64,000 nucleotides of DNA from NCBI RefSeq assembly GCF_019049245.1, contig NZ_JAGMUK010000003.1:62001-126000 (forward strand). Reading direction: 5' to 3'. This DNA comes from Streptomyces sp. AC555_RSS877 (GTDB lineage: Bacteria; Actinomycetota; Actinomycetes; Streptomycetales; Streptomycetaceae). The notes below the pieces were generated by a model. That model was given only the letters and a program-made list of their open reading frames with translations. It had not been told where the DNA came from and did no database searches. Position 1 is the stretch's first letter; every line of letters starts with the position of its first letter. Of this stretch, positions 63,997-64,000 are shown piece after piece. The translations under genes and the position numbers were made by a program.

Positions 63997-64000
63997 GCTG

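Larger units (their letters stand above)
55140..64000. mobile_element. AICE (integrative and conjugative element), left part
   Basis: From the 3' half of tRNA-Ser to the window end run typical AICE genes, all on the minus strand: integrase, excisionase, DUF3631 ATPase, a Cys/His-containing small protein, prim-pol, small membrane protein, FtsK-type translocase, and a basic transfer protein. It moves as double-stranded DNA through the translocase, as in pSAM2-like elements. The right attachment site is not in the window. Confidence 0.92.

Overview
The window is high-GC actinobacterial DNA, and the gene content points to a Streptomyces chromosome. It carries the sporulation pair ssgR/ssgA, a fused cydCD behind a Rex operator, F420-type enzymes, Tat-dependent secreted enzymes and a tRNA-Ser gene occupied by an actinomycete integrative and conjugative element (AICE). 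The gene order recalls the origin-proximal SCO3920-SCO3977 region of S. coelicolor. That correspondence is from memory; no alignment was run.

Layout. 1-3.6 kb: cystathionine lyase (partial), LMW phosphatase, holin-like membrane protein, cupin, DUF5326, ssgR and ssgA. 3.8-9.8 kb: YibE/F transporter, TPP riboswitch and thiC, a membrane protein and a metallophosphoesterase. 10-19 kb: LacI regulator, hisC-type aminotransferase and the cytochrome bd operon cydA-cydB-cydCD. 19-25.6 kb: M23 peptidase, HAD phosphatase, LLM oxidoreductase, KptA, then a decaying operon in which only an EphD-like hydrolase/reductase fusion is intact. 26-30.2 kb: two ABC ATPase/permease pairs, small ORFs and tRNA-Ser(GCT). 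30.2-34 kb: HAD phosphatase, serS and pheA. 33.8-40 kb: a copper-trafficking cassette (DyP peroxidase DtpA, CopC-CopD fusion, PCuAC-like lipoprotein, Sco, YcnI, membrane protein). 40-55 kb: two anti-sigma-type ATP-binding proteins, a SpoIIE-type phosphatase, an intradiol dioxygenase, a CitG-like protein, an MFS exporter, a MocR regulator, Xaa-Pro aminopeptidase, a degenerate primase-polymerase-like protein, a SEC-C protein, GlpQ and an HtrA protease. 55.1-64 kb: the left part of an AICE inserted in tRNA-Ser(TGA), with integrase, excisionase, DUF3631 ATPase, zinc-ribbon-like protein, prim-pol, small membrane protein, FtsK-type translocase and a very basic transfer protein. The right end of the element lies outside the window.

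Over this ordinary gene set lies chromosome-maintenance DNA. Five 16-mers match the ParB site parS perfectly or with one mismatch, and a sixth is weaker. Two sit inside the TPP riboswitch, one is the core of a 42-bp perfect palindrome, one forms the start of cydCD and one is inside the dtpA coding sequence. Four groups of DnaA boxes lie in or near gene starts, the largest being the 539-bp serS-pheA intergenic region. These agree with a position close to oriC.

The most unusual observations are the parS-like sites in the thiC riboswitch, the nested parS palindrome, the serS-pheA DnaA-box cluster, a 12-bp-periodic repeat array next to the conjugative translocase gene (candidate transfer locus), and the remains of a metal-dependent hydrolase and a MerR gene with large internal deletions but preserved 4-bp gene overlaps.
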